DNA of 64,000 nucleotides from Prorocentrum cordatum (Eukaryota > Sar > Dinophyceae > Prorocentrales > Prorocentraceae): contig CAUYUJ010014274.1 in assembly GCA_963575745.1 (NCBI GenBank), forward strand, positions 35,001-99,000. Direction: 5' to 3'. Both the position numbers and the translations under genes were made by a program. Below, piece after piece: positions 39,201 through 47,770 of the stretch (within the stretch, counting starts at the first letter, position 1; every line of letters begins with the position of its first letter). The notes below the pieces were generated by a model. That model searched no databases and was not told where the DNA came from. It saw only the letters and a program-made list of their open reading frames with translations.

Positions 39201-41019
39201 GCGCCGCTTCGGGGGCATCGTTGGCCTCGGGAGGTGGGGGTCCTTCGGCGGTGACATCCACCGCGCCCGACCTCTTGCCGGGGGCCCGGATGTCCTCGCG
39301 AAGGCGGTCGAAAGCAGCACTATCCAACAATTCGGCCCCCATCGACTCAGACCGAGTCGCCAGGCGCACCTGCTCGGCAGTGCACTTCAACAGCTTGGCC
39401 CTCATAGCCACCCACACGGTCCCGCCACCCTTGCTTCCACCGGCTCCCGCGGACTGGTAGATGACGACCCCAGGACCAGTCCACCTGTCACGCTGGAGGG
39501 AGTGAGATCGATTGGAGGCGGTGATCCTCCGAAACACGTAAACCCAATCCCCCGGCCTGAATTCTCGCTCCTGATGAGGGCGAGCACGAGACGCCTCAGC
39601 AAGCCTAGATCGCGCATCCAGACCGGCGAGCGCCTTCCGGGCCTCCTCACGGATCCGATGCTGCCGTGCAAACTCGCCGGCGGCCGAATCAAGGTCCACA
39701 GCACGGGCCGAAACGTCATCCGAGCCGATCAAGTCGACTGGGTCGTCCGACAGCAAACTCCGAGGGATCCGAGGGTTTTGTCCGAAAACAAGCTGGGACG
39801 GGCTGAAACCGCCACGGTGAAAACCCCGATTTTTGCTGGCAACCACTTCGCACAGAAGGAGATCCGTCTCCTCCCGGGTCTTGGGATTGATCGACTGGGC
39901 TGCCTTCGACAGAGCTTCCTTCACTAAGCCGCCGTGACGCTCACATTTGCCATTCTGATGCGGAGAGTTGGCCGGAATGACGTGCTGCATCACTCCATGA
40001 TGTTCGCACCCTCTCGCAAAAATCCCCTCAAACTCCCCTCCCCCATCACGCACGAGGACCTCCGGGACCCCGAACGGCCTCACCCACCATCTAAGGAACG
40101 CGGCCCAAACCGACTTGACCGTGTCGTCAGACAGAAGAGCGCACTGCTGGAACGAGGTTCCATGATCAATGATGTTCATGACGGGGGTGCTCTTTCCTTC
40201 GATGTCAAGATAGAACAGGTCTATCGCGACAACCTTATTGAAAGCGTAAGTGTGGGGCAGGTGCGCTCTCCTGCGCCAGCTGGCCTTGGTGCGCGAAGCG
40301 CATTGATCGCACTTAAACTCATCCTTCACCCAGGTCAACACCTCCAAGCGGGCTCCTGCCACACGCAGGGCACGAAGGAAATCTTCATTCGAGGGGTGTC
40401 CGAGATTCACATGCAGGCGGGCCACCTCCTTCTGAAGAGCCAGATCCAGAGAGGTCGCCTTCGCGGGACCCTGGGACCGGGGAAGGCCCTCGGCGGGACC
40501 CGAGCGGCCCCCGGAGGCCTCGTCTCCATCGGAGATCGCGGGATCGGCTTCTTCGACCGGAAACGACCACGACTCAGCCTCAGAGGCCTCGTCCTGCTCA
40601 AACAGGGTAGCGGGACCCGCCTGTCGGACCTGGGAGCGCCGACGGTGAAACGCCAGAGCTCCGTCCTCCACTCCAGAGGCTAAACTACTGATCAGCTCCC
40701 TCGGGAAGTTCTCCGCGGCGTGCGTCCTGGCGCCGCCGGAAAGGGGAACGTGGGCATGCCGGTGACTGCAGCGTCGCAGGCAGTGAGCAAGGAGGGGAGA
40801 GGAGTTGGACATCACCCTGGTGGGTTTCTTGGCCGGTCCGAGCTCGCCAGTCCACAGCCCATGCATGCACTGATCCAGCTTCGAGACCTGGACCTCCGGC
40901 CTCTGGCACAGCACTCGCGCGCACTCGAGATGCCAGGAGCTGGCCGTGTCGGGATGTTCCAAAGCAAAGAACCGACCACCGGCGAGCTGATACTCTGCAA
41001 CTCTCATGCACAACTGCAT
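36274..41019 (-). CDS. Copia pol: integrase, reverse transcriptase, RNase H (1581 aa)
   Basis: Residues ~1-35 are the second half of a methyltransferase-like block (FFALEHPDTASSW). Integrase: zinc part H203...H208...C237-x2-C240; core D267, D325, E360 (the last two 35 apart, as expected for DDE integrases); SH3-like DNA-binding part ~488-550 (FRPGDWVYVF, RWTGPGVV). Then a ~350-residue Pro/Ala/Ser-rich linker. RT ~910-1160: motif A TIADAKNAF (D1018), VYGPNDAPLLW, motif C IEVDDL (D1109, D1110; the usual copia text is YVDD). RNase H ~1255-1430: D1264, E1318, D1377, D1427 (HGRMPADPLT). The last ~130 residues are a highly charged Arg/Glu-rich tail not usual in copia pol. True ATG at 41019, but the frame is open upstream, so pol is probably made by a -1 frame change from gag. 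Confidence 0.93.
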   Translation of the reverse strand: MQLCMRVAEYQLAGGRFFALEHPDTASSWHLECARVLCQRPEVQVSKLDQCMHGLWTGELGPAKKPTRVMSNSSPLLAHCLRRCSHRHAHVPLSGGARTHAAENFPRELISSLASGVEDGALAFHRRRSQVRQAGPATLFEQDEASEAESWSFPVEEADPAISDGDEASGGRSGPAEGLPRSQGPAKATSLDLALQKEVARLHVNLGHPSNEDFLRALRVAGARLEVLTWVKDEFKCDQCASRTKASWRRRAHLPHTYAFNKVVAIDLFYLDIEGKSTPVMNIIDHGTSFQQCALLSDDTVKSVWAAFLRWWVRPFGVPEVLVRDGGGEFEGIFARGCEHHGVMQHVIPANSPHQNGKCERHGGLVKEALSKAAQSINPKTREETDLLLCEVVASKNRGFHRGGFSPSQLVFGQNPRIPRSLLSDDPVDLIGSDDVSARAVDLDSAAGEFARQHRIREEARKALAGLDARSRLAEASRARPHQEREFRPGDWVYVFRRITASNRSHSLQRDRWTGPGVVIYQSAGAGGSKGGGTVWVAMRAKLLKCTAEQVRLATRSESMGAELLDSAAFDRLREDIRAPGKRSGAVDVTAEGPPPPEANDAPEAAPPEDPSARQQVPAIPNPPISQGPSRQVSQGTRVPSAPADSLVPAVGSVASEPGSDALPETRSEVRLSPGPEPQDKRPRLTPIEEYPDGPSVLQRVAAIQGPPSQPVAGSPGSAFSPSAKGAASNPVPESVEPLPRPAPEAPALDVPMAREWPPLARVLGSGRDISVPRARPSSDARASPEAPAARSSGRSRSPGPRPSAGDFLAEFGEKAEEAGESKGAGGKDPEASGGGCDWDAPEEEQDSFLVQELLEWSAVRGAPDLVSFFLRDLGPFDELSYPTSASDKTPPKINPRGAEVRLKDLSPEDRARFSESDAKEWAAMLGTGAVRVLSPEESVSARRRFPDRILSSRMVRRLKPVEGVGSRPEPKSRWCAHGHQDPDSETLEVYAPTPQSESVLTCLQIAASFGWTLTIADAKNAFCQSQRLERPRGKIFVEPCSGLPIGPDQLIELVAPVYGPNDAPLLWHRTLTDWLAGEGFTKSMLEPCLWLKRDRMGALEGLALIEVDDLIVTGRQEYLDRFKERATSRFRFGKWCQSDSEFAGRHLRQFRDRITIDQEKYIREQLTVMPLDRSRRCDPDSPLTPTEVKSHRAVVAQVQWVARESRPDVAGSASILAGAMPTPLVSHALTLIKVCKFLKATASQRLTVWGLDPLSLAFVAASDASGPGSASRGGSQGAWLVMAADASIRANRRARVSLLSWRSQRLKRVISSTVAAETLALSGAVAEAQYLQVLWRDAVFGDVQKPSWNFGASPFSVVMSSTCELSDRAASLAVVDAKSVFDTLSKNASGSRSDRRNAIELAVVRDSLSSTGSQIRWLPHGRMPADPLTHADPSKSNLALHELLCRGSMCLVDEGGHLDERALNMSLKSRSRGASRRALIEEARRRDEVEEDRPRESKEEHGSRKKEEAEAEEVEEEEEVPQEAERSRRSGGREEPEAGRVARQIPARADEPMYLSYQARVGPAGGLPLQNPPKLGALSS

Positions 41020-41258
41020 TGCGGCAAGTCCGAGCCGCTCCTCCGCCCCCAGTTGGAGACTCGGGGCGCGCTGAATGCCTTACACATCGGAGTCATGAGG
41101 ACGAAGAGTGGCTGATCCTCGCGAAGCTGGCGCCACAGACGCGCCTCCCCATCGGGAGAAAGAAGATCAGTGCCCAAGACTAGATCCAGAGGCGCCGACA
41201 CGCTATGCCCACGGCGCTGCAACTCCGCTGAAACCTTAGACTGGCTGAATATCTCTAA
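40905..41258 (-). other. Methyltransferase-like block split across two frames
   Basis: In the gag frame, 41258-41070 reads LEIFSQSKVSAELQRRGHSV, then PLDLVLGTDL, then LFVLMTPMCKAFS. In the pol frame, ~41060-40905 reads AEYQLAGGRFFALEHP and TASSW. The order resembles cytosine-5 methyltransferase motifs I (E-x-F at strand 1), IV (P-x-C with catalytic Cys) and VI (E-H/N-P). Blocks of this form ahead of the integrase are a feature I associate with dinoflagellate copia polyproteins. The second proline of the usual PPC is Met here. Whether it is an active enzyme is not known. Confidence 0.5.
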
Positions 41259-41975
41259 AGCTAAGGCCCCTCCCCGCTGAGCCCCCCGCGCCTTCGCCAT
41301 CTTCCTGCGGGCCCTTCGGCCCGACCTGAGCCCCTCACCTCCTAAGGCGCGGGCCGCTGCCTCGCGTACTTGCCGGGGGGCCGACGGGGCCGCGGGAGCG
41401 ACAGCTAAGCGACCGTCTAAGGCTGCCGCTGTGAACCGGTCCTCCTCTATCATGGTCACCTCCTCCACCTCCCTCGATCTTCTCGCCTCTTCCTCTCCTC
41501 CTCCAGGTGAGTCCTTTTCGCACCAGAAAGTCACCTGAAGCACAGACTTCAAAGTCGAGCCGAGTGCCCGGCATATCTCGGAGGCCCCTGAAGTGGCCCA
41601 CAAACCGGTGTAAAGCACGGAATCTCCGAGACCCGTGATCTCAAGCCATCTTGGGCCAGAGGGAAGAGACGAGTCCGGAGGCTCCTCACCGTTGGCAGCG
41701 AGCGCAAGGCCCGCGAAAAAGGCACTGCGATCGGAAACCGAGAGACGGACGGGGGTCCACTGCTGGCTCTCGCAAACCCTCCGAGGACTGAGAAGAGCGC
41801 CCGAGCTTTCTCCCCAAAGTCCGAGGACCTCCCTGGACGATCGACGATACCGAGAGCCCCTTCGGAATCGATTCAAATAAGTTCCCAGATCCTTGAGGAA
41901 GACGTCGCGGGGATCGCGACAGGAGAAGGTCCTACCAGCCAGCTCGGCCTGCCTCTCAGAAGAGACGTCGCTTAG
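41004..41975 (-). CDS. Copia gag-frame segment downstream of the zinc module
   Basis: About 320 codons in the same frame as gag-pro. Coding-like text begins at SSERQAELAGRTFSCRDP and runs through RWLEITGLGDSVLYTGLW, an acidic/basic region (GGGEEEARRSREVEEV) and the methyltransferase-like first half, to a stop at 41004. It overlaps the pol ATG by 16 nt. The frame switch into pol is best placed near the CCCC at about 41071-41074, where the gag frame loses and the pol frame gains family-like text. Function beyond the split block is unknown. Confidence 0.7.
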   Translation of the reverse strand, partial: LSDVSSERQAELAGRTFSCRDPRDVFLKDLGTYLNRFRRGSRYRRSSREVLGLWGESSGALLSPRRVCESQQWTPVRLSVSDRSAFFAGLALAANGEEPPDSSLPSGPRWLEITGLGDSVLYTGLWATSGASEICRALGSTLKSVLQVTFWCEKDSPGGGEEEARRSREVEEVTMIEEDRFTAAALDGRLAVAPAAPSAPRQVREAAARALGGEGLRSGRRARRKMAKARGAQRGGALALEIFSQSKVSAELQRRGHSVSAPLDLVLGTDLLSPDGEARLWRQLREDQPLFVLMTPMCKAFSAPRVSNWGRRSGSDLPQCSCA

Positions 41976-42960
41976 ACGTCGGATGCGCTCGCCTCCTCGG
42001 TCACCGCGGGCAAGAAGCCGCCCGGAGACCTGCCCGAGGAGATTGCCTGCATCATCGTCGCGATGCGAAGGAGGTCGTCGTTCTGGATCGTCGCAGGACG
42101 GGTCGCCAGCTCGGTCATCGTCGTCTCGGCCCAGGCCCTCTGGTCGGCAATCATGTTGCGAAGGTTCACGAACGTCAGCTCGTTGTCGCGGCGCTGCGAC
42201 TCCAGCACGGTCGTCATGTCGAAGAGCGCTCTCTGCATCTCCTGCACCGTCATCGGGCGGGTGCTCGACGATCCCGACGTGGGCCCCGAGGTCTTCGGCG
42301 CCGCGCCAAGCTCCCGAGACACCGGAGGGGGCTTCACCGGGACGTAGCCCTCGGCGCACTTGACCATCGGGATCGGGTACTGGTCGAACTGGTCCTTCTC
42401 CTTTCGGCCAGGCGCTGGCGATGGAGTCGGAAGGGGCAGCGCGGGCGACTCCTGCCAGGGGTCCGTCGCCTCGTCCCAGGCCCGCACCCTGGCCTTGCAC
42501 TCGTCCTTGTACTTGGCCTTGATCTGCTTCTTCCTCTCGACCAGGGCCCTCTTCGCCCGGCGCGCCTCCTTTTCTTCGGTCGAAAACTTGGTGAAGTGGA
42601 GCTGCACCGAGCACGCCGTGCACTTCGAGTAGGTGCCGTGCTGGTTCTCCCCGTGCCAGTGGGCGTGCGGCGGGTGAGGGCAGTCCTCTGGGTCCTCGCG
42701 CTCCTTGATCATGTTCGGCATGAGGGTCGAAGCCAAGACCGCCTGGGTGCACGCGTGCATGTGCCAGAAGATCCTGATCGTCATCCTGCGCCAGCGCTGC
42801 ACGTCCGTCTTCAGAGTCATGTGGCCCTCCACGAACCACTCCTGCTCCCGGTCGTCCAGCGCCTCGAGCTCCAGCATCGCCTGCAAGCCCTCGTCGATCA
42901 CCTGCTGCTCCGGCAGCTCCTCCCAATCGTCCATCTCGGTGTCCTTCGGGCCGTTCTCCA
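41972..42960 (-). CDS. Zinc-finger/coiled-coil module of the copia polyprotein, in a shifted frame
   Basis: About 330 codons of clearly protein-like text in a frame different from gag before and after it. An acidic helical start (DTEMDDWEELPEQQVIDEGL) is followed by WFVEGHMTLKTDVQRW, a Cys/His cluster (C-x-H at 255/257, H260, H262, H264, H269, C275-x2-C278 counting from 43444), a long Lys/Glu/Arg helix (EEKEARRAKRALVERKKQIK) and a C-terminal helical part ending in a stop at 41972. The overlapping gag frame is open here only as GC-rich shadow text (Gly/Ala/Arg-rich). I know similar CxH...CxxC modules in dinoflagellate copia proteins; their role is unknown, and RNA or DNA binding is an inference. 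One frame change is needed to enter and one to leave. Confidence 0.75.
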
Positions 42961-45131
42961 GGATACTCGAAGCACGAGTCCTCATCGCGCTCAGGTTGAA
43001 GCGAGTCCTCCGACTGGCCTGCGCCCTCCTCGAAGGATGCGGGGCCTTGCCTCGCGACTCCTTCTTGCTGACGCCGGGCCGCCCACTGCCGGATGACATC
43101 GTGAACGCTGCGGCCTCCTCCTGGGCTACTCGCGGTGGCTCGCCTCTCCTCAGAAGTTCGAGCAGAGAGCTCCGGAGTGGGGGGGTCGGGTCCACAACAT
43201 CGCAACCCTCTCGGGCCCCCGCTCGGAGGAGAGGAGAGAGAAGGAGAGGGACTGACGCTGCTGCTGACTGGCGCGGGCCGACTCTCACCGGCCGATCCCT
43301 CCCCGCGGTCCTGGACCACGAACTGCTGGGCCGACATCCCCAGGGTGTCCTGGATCTCGCGGGCCAGCACGAACTGGGAGGCGGGGCGCTGCACCAGGTC
43401 GACCGAGCGGTGGCCGGACGGATGCGAGACCAAATCAAAAGCAACCGATCGGCCCCCCACCTTCACGCTCATCTGGTTCCGGGGGAGATCGATAACCGAG
43501 CCGAGGCAAGTGAGAAACTTGGCGGGCAGCAGCGGCGGACAAGATCCTCCTAGAATCAAAAACTCGACGATGCCGCAGCCCCCCAACGTCACGGGCACCC
43601 AAGCCTTCCCGACCGGTACAGCTCGACCCCCGATCCCGGAGGCTGCGACGCCGACGACCGGCGTCCAGTCGAGGATGAGCCGGTAGCCTCGGAGCTTCAG
43701 GGCACCCTCCAGCTCCAACACCTCGGCCCGGCCTATCAGAGCCTGTGCGGCCGCGGTGTCCACCAGCGCGTGCGCGCCGAGGCTCCTGAGGGTCACGTCG
43801 GCGAACGTCGCGCGGACGAGGTCGACCATCCCCGAAAAGCCGTCCACATCTTCGTTCACGAAAAAGTAGGTGAAGCCAGTCGGCGCCTTGGCACCAGCAG
43901 CTTTCTCTTTGGCCAACCGATCCGCCTTGGACTGGAATGGGTTCGTGCAGCTCTCGGCCCAGTGGCCTCGCTGCCCGCAATTCGCACGCCGTGTCTTGCG
44001 GCGGAAATCCTTCTCTCCGATCTTCCGAAACCCTGGACGAGCTGGCTTCGAGGACTTGCGGCGGTCGAAGAAGTCACGGTCCGTCTTCTTAGCCAACTTC
44101 AGCTTCCGAGATTCGGTCCAGGTACGTCGACGCTCCTTACCATATTTCTCCTCCACTACTGCCGCAAAAACCTCGGCAGCTTCATGTTCGTCCATGTCCT
44201 GCTCTTCCACGGCCGTCAGGAAAGCCAAAGCCTCGTCCTCTGGCAGCTCTATCTCGTCGTCGTCGTCCTCGTAGTAGGTCTCTGGAGGCGGCGGGCACTC
44301 CGATGATGAGGATCCCTCGTGCAAGAAACTCTTGGGGACGGGCGCCGGATTGGCTGGAAGGACCCGCTTCTCCTGCGCATCAAGAAGCAACAGAGCTGAC
44401 CGAATGGATGCCGCATCCTTCTGACCACCCGCCAGCGCACGCAGGTTGATCTTGTTTTGTGCCGATAGATTCGCTCCTTCTTCCAAGTAGCGTGCCAACA
44501 CGTTGTCTGGGAGCACCAGCCCTCGAGCAGCTGCATCTGCCAGTTGAGCATCACGTCGAAGTACGAAATCGGTGATGCTCTCATTGCGTTGGATCATGTA
44601 ATCGAACAGCGCATGGCTATGACTAAGACGATATCTGTCGCCGGGCCGCTCTCCGTTGAGAACGCTCAGATGGTCCAAGTACGTGTCTACGCCATTCTCG
44701 AGCTCCAGGGCCTGTCGCACTGGCTTGAACTTCAGTTGGAGCTCCACAGGCAGGGATTCCACCAGCCTGGACGCCTGGGTCTCTGGCTGATGGCCGGTCC
44801 TCGTGGACCACGCCCGCACACTGCTGCTATACAGCTCTAAGTGTTCTAATCCGAGCCAGCTTGGAGGAGGCCCGAAGTCACGGCTGCGCCCTGGGCGGCC
44901 CCAGGTCGTGCTCTTCCAATCCTGGGCGTCGTACTCGTCCTGGTCGCCGTCACCGTCGCCTCCTGCAGCCGTCCACGGTGTCCACGAGTACCACCAGCCC
45001 GAGCCCCAGCTCCAGCTGTTCCACGCACTCTGACCCCAACCCAGGTCTGACCCCGTCGCCCGAATGCCAACAGAGCGCGCTTCATCACTACCTATCTCGT
45101 CGAAACCGTGGTCATCACCATCCGCCGGCAT
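42950..45131 (-). CDS. Copia gag-protease
   Basis: Forms the virus-like particle and cleaves the polyprotein. The first in-frame ATG is 45131 (the frame is open to 45233 without ATG). Numbering from 45233: Trp-rich stretch with 8 Trp at 66-87; gag helices ~125-290; acidic YYEDDDDEIELPEDE at ~320-334; basic region 365-415; zinc knuckle C419-x4-H424-x4-C429, with Arg416 (codon CGT) where the first Cys should be; retropepsin-like protease ~480-620 with ALVDTAAAQALIG (D492), FLILGG and PLLPAKFL. The active site is DTA rather than DTG/DSG, a form I associate with dinoflagellate copia. Family-like text fades at about 42950, where the reading moves to another frame. Confidence 0.85.
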
Positions 45132-45249
45132 GCCGGCGTCGAGAGGGCTCGAGCTCTTCCTGTTTGCGCTGAGGGTCCAGCACCTGCCACTTCTCTGCAC
45201 GTCGGCTCCTCCCACGATCTGCCTCACAACCACGGGCTCCGCTTACCAC
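45132..45249 (-). other. Copia leader with candidate primer-binding site
   Basis: Immediately inside the 5' LTR, one base is followed by TGGTAAGCGGAGCC (45248-45235 on the minus strand). TGG is the complement of a tRNA CCA tail, as required for a primer-binding site. The text is close to, but not the same as, the TGGTATCAGAGC of plant and yeast copia elements. The tRNA cannot be assigned without the host's tRNA set. Confidence 0.6.
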
Positions 45250-45457
45250 TGTCACAGGGCTCGGGGGGCTCGGAGTGTAAAGGAGTAAGTGGGGAGGGCG
45301 AACGTACCTTTCTGTGCTCACTCTGGAAACCTCAGCGACTCCAAGGTGAGTCGCTCCCTAAGCCTAAAAGGCTGTGCACAACTGCAGAACACAAAGAGAG
45401 GGGGAGAGGGAGGGAGAACAAGAACCCGGGACCAGGGCGAGCCGGGCTACGATGACA
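45250..45457 (-). repeat. 5' LTR of the copia element
   Basis: 208 bp, same length as the 3' LTR and 4 substitutions apart (about 98% identity). Would contain the promoter. No TATA-like box stands out. Confidence 0.95.
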
Positions 45458-47015
45458 CAGCCAATGTCGCCAGAGAAATCCTCGCAACTCTGCGCTCAGA
45501 CATGCCTTAACCTGAAGTGATCTACAGTGGTTCAGACGGTTTTGCTCGACACATTGTCGCAACTCTGGGATCCGAGGAGCCGTTCACGAGATGGTCCAGT
45601 CAGCTTCGATTGAGACAACCTCACAACTCTGGGCTCCCAGATGCCGCACGCGAGGTCGCGCAGCAAATTTCGCTTGAGACATCCTCGCAACTGTGGGCTC
45701 CAAGATGCCGCGCGCGATGTGGTCCAGCCGATTCCGCCAGAGACATCCTCGCAACTCTGGACTTCCAGATGCCGCGCGCGAGGTGGTCCAGCCAAATTCG
45801 TCAAAGACATCCTCGCAACTCTGGGTTCCGAGATGCTGCGCCAGAGAGAGAGAGAGAGAGAGAGAGACCAGCCAGTTTCGCCTGAGACAACCTCGCAACT
45901 CTGGGCTCCCAGATGCCTCACGCGAGGTCGCGCAGCCAATTTCGCTGGAAACATTCTCGCAGCTCTAGGCTCCAAGATGCCGCGCGGAAGGTGGTCCAGC
46001 CAAATTCGCCAGAGACATCCTCGCAACTCTGCAACTCTGGACTTCCAGATGCCGCGCGCGAGGTAGTCCAGCCAAATTCGCCAACGACATCCTCGCAACT
46101 CTGGGTTCCGAGATGCTGCGCCAGAGAGAGAGACCAGCCAGTTTCGCCTGAGACAACCTCTCAACTCTGGGCTCCCAGATGCCTGACGCGTGGTCGTGCA
46201 GCCAATTTCGCTTGAAACATCCTCGCAGCTCTAGGCTCCAATATGCCGCGTGCGATGTGGTCCAGCCGATTCCGCCAGAGACATCCTCGCAACTCTGGAC
46301 TTCCAGATGCCGCGCGCGAGGTGGTCCAGCCAAATTCGCCAGAGACATCCTCGCAACTCCGGGTTCCGAGATGCTGCGCCAGAGAGAGAGAGACCAGCCT
46401 GTTTCGACTGAGACAACCTCGCAACTCTGGGCTCCCAGATGCCGCACGCGTGGTCGTGCAGCATTTCGCTTGAAACATCCTCGCAGCTCTAGGCTCCAGG
46501 ATGCCGCGCGGAAGGTGGTCCAGCCAAATTCGGCAGAGGCATCCTCGCAACTCTGGACTGCCAGATGGTCCAGCCAATTTCGCCAGAGACATCCTCGCAA
46601 CTCTGGGTTCCGAGATGCTGCGCCAGAGGAAAAGAAAAGCCAGTTTCGCCTGAGACGTCCTCGCTGGGTTCAGAAATGCCCTGACCAGAGGCGGTCTGGC
46701 CCGTTTCGCCTGAGACATCCTTGCAACTCCAGGCTTCGGATTGTTCTTACCTGAGTCGGTCCAGCTAGTTCCGCCAGAGACATCCTCGCAGTTTTGGGCT
46801 GTGAGATGCCGCAGGCAAGGTAGTCCTGCCAACTTCGCCTAATACACCCTCGCAAACATGCCATGAGGTGGTCTTGAGACATCCTCGCACCTGACCTAGG
46901 GTGGTCCAGCCACTTTCGTCCGAGACATCCTCGCAACTCTGGGCTCTGAAATGTCGCGCGCGAGATGGTCCAGCCAGTTTCGCCTCACACGCTCTCGCAG
47001 CTTCTGGCACAATGA
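45458..47015. repeat. 64-bp satellite, right part, with four-unit higher-order repeat
   Basis: Consensus order: GAGACATCCTCGCAACTCTG, then GGCTCCGAGATGCCGCGCGC, then GAGGTGGTCCAGCCARTTTC, then GCCA. Four unit types recur in fixed order. The variant GGGTTCCGAGATGCTGCGCC with a GA expansion occurs at 45823, 46103, 46361 and 46605 (spacings 280, 258, 244; 4 x 64 = 256). GA runs of different length (45841-45868; 46123-46133; 46380-46393) explain much of the spacing change. Past ~46650 the units are more diverged and single-order. Confidence 0.92.
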
Positions 47016-47095
47016 GGCTATGCGCGAGACGGTTTGGTCACCCTTGTTCTCAGGCTCAGAACTGCCTCATAATATTCCCACATCGCGACGAAGTC

Positions 47096-47310
47096 GAGCC
47101 GGTCGTGGTCGTGGTCGTGCATTTAGTCGTCATCGTCGACGTGGTGGTGGTGGTGGTGGTGGTAGTGGTCGTCGTCGTCATCGTCGTCGTCGTCGTCAGA
47201 TTCGGCGTCGGCGTCGGCGGCGTCGTCGTCGTTCGGGTCGCCGTCATCGTCGCCGACGTGGTGATGGTGGTCGTAATCTTCGTCGTCGTCGTCGGCGTCG
47301 GCATCGTCGA
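47096..47310. repeat. GTC/GTG triplet array
   Basis: (GTC)n, (GTG)n and CGTCGGCGTC mixed triplets in constant phase. Composition-driven ORFs only. Confidence 0.9.
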
Positions 47311-47770
47311 TACCTCTCCCAAAGCATGTGCCGGGCCTCTCTTCGCAGCGGGGTCCAGGGGGTCCCGACACTGGACCCCGTTGCCAAGAGAAGCGCTGGC
47401 ACACGTCGCCGACAACGACGACGACGACGAAGCCGACTTTGATGACCACCGCGTCGACGACGACGACGACGTCAGGTCTATGTTCCGATGAGCTCGCGCT
47501 TACGCGTCAGTCGCTTTGCGTTCCCTCCGGGCAGAGCTCGCAGAGGTAAAACGGCGGCGGCTCCGCCGACGCCGACGCCGACATCGTCGTCGTAGTCGTC
47601 GTCGGCGTTGCCGGCATCGGCGTCGGCGGAGCCGCCGCCGCCCTTCTTCCGCCAGCTTCAGCCCCTGGGAACGCACAGCGACGGACGCGCAAGCGCGAGC
47701 CCATCGGAACACGGAGCTGGCGTCGGCGTCGACGTCGCCGTCGTCGTCGTCGTTGCGGTCGAGGGTGGAG
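47311..47770. repeat. GAC/GTC triplet patches and spacer
   Basis: ACGACGACG at 47415-47478, GGCGGCTCCGCCGACGCCG at 47551-47580 with its inverse GGCGGAGCCGCCGCC at 47623-47640, and GTCGTCGTC at 47728-47752. The two GGCTCCGCC / GGCGGAGCC patches form an inverted pair (arms ~20 bp, loop ~45 bp). Confidence 0.6.

Larger units (their letters stand above)
36077..45457 (-). mobile_element. Ty1/copia-type LTR retrotransposon, 9.4 kb, nearly intact
   Basis: Bounded by two 208-bp LTRs in direct orientation that differ at 4 positions, so the insertion is recent. Minus-strand order: 5' LTR, primer-binding site, gag with knuckle, protease, zinc module, methyltransferase-like block, integrase, RT, RNase H, 3' LTR. 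Integrase before RT defines the copia order. It is inserted in a 64-bp satellite with a 4-bp target duplication CAGC. Removing the element and one CAGC restores a normal satellite unit across the join. Three frame changes lie within the coding region. Confidence 0.95.

Noticed and set aside
41972-42950. Continuation of the copia gag frame as one 1409-codon protein
   Set aside because: In this interval the gag frame reads Gly/Ala/Arg-rich shadow text while another frame reads clear protein. The uninterrupted ORF is misleading.
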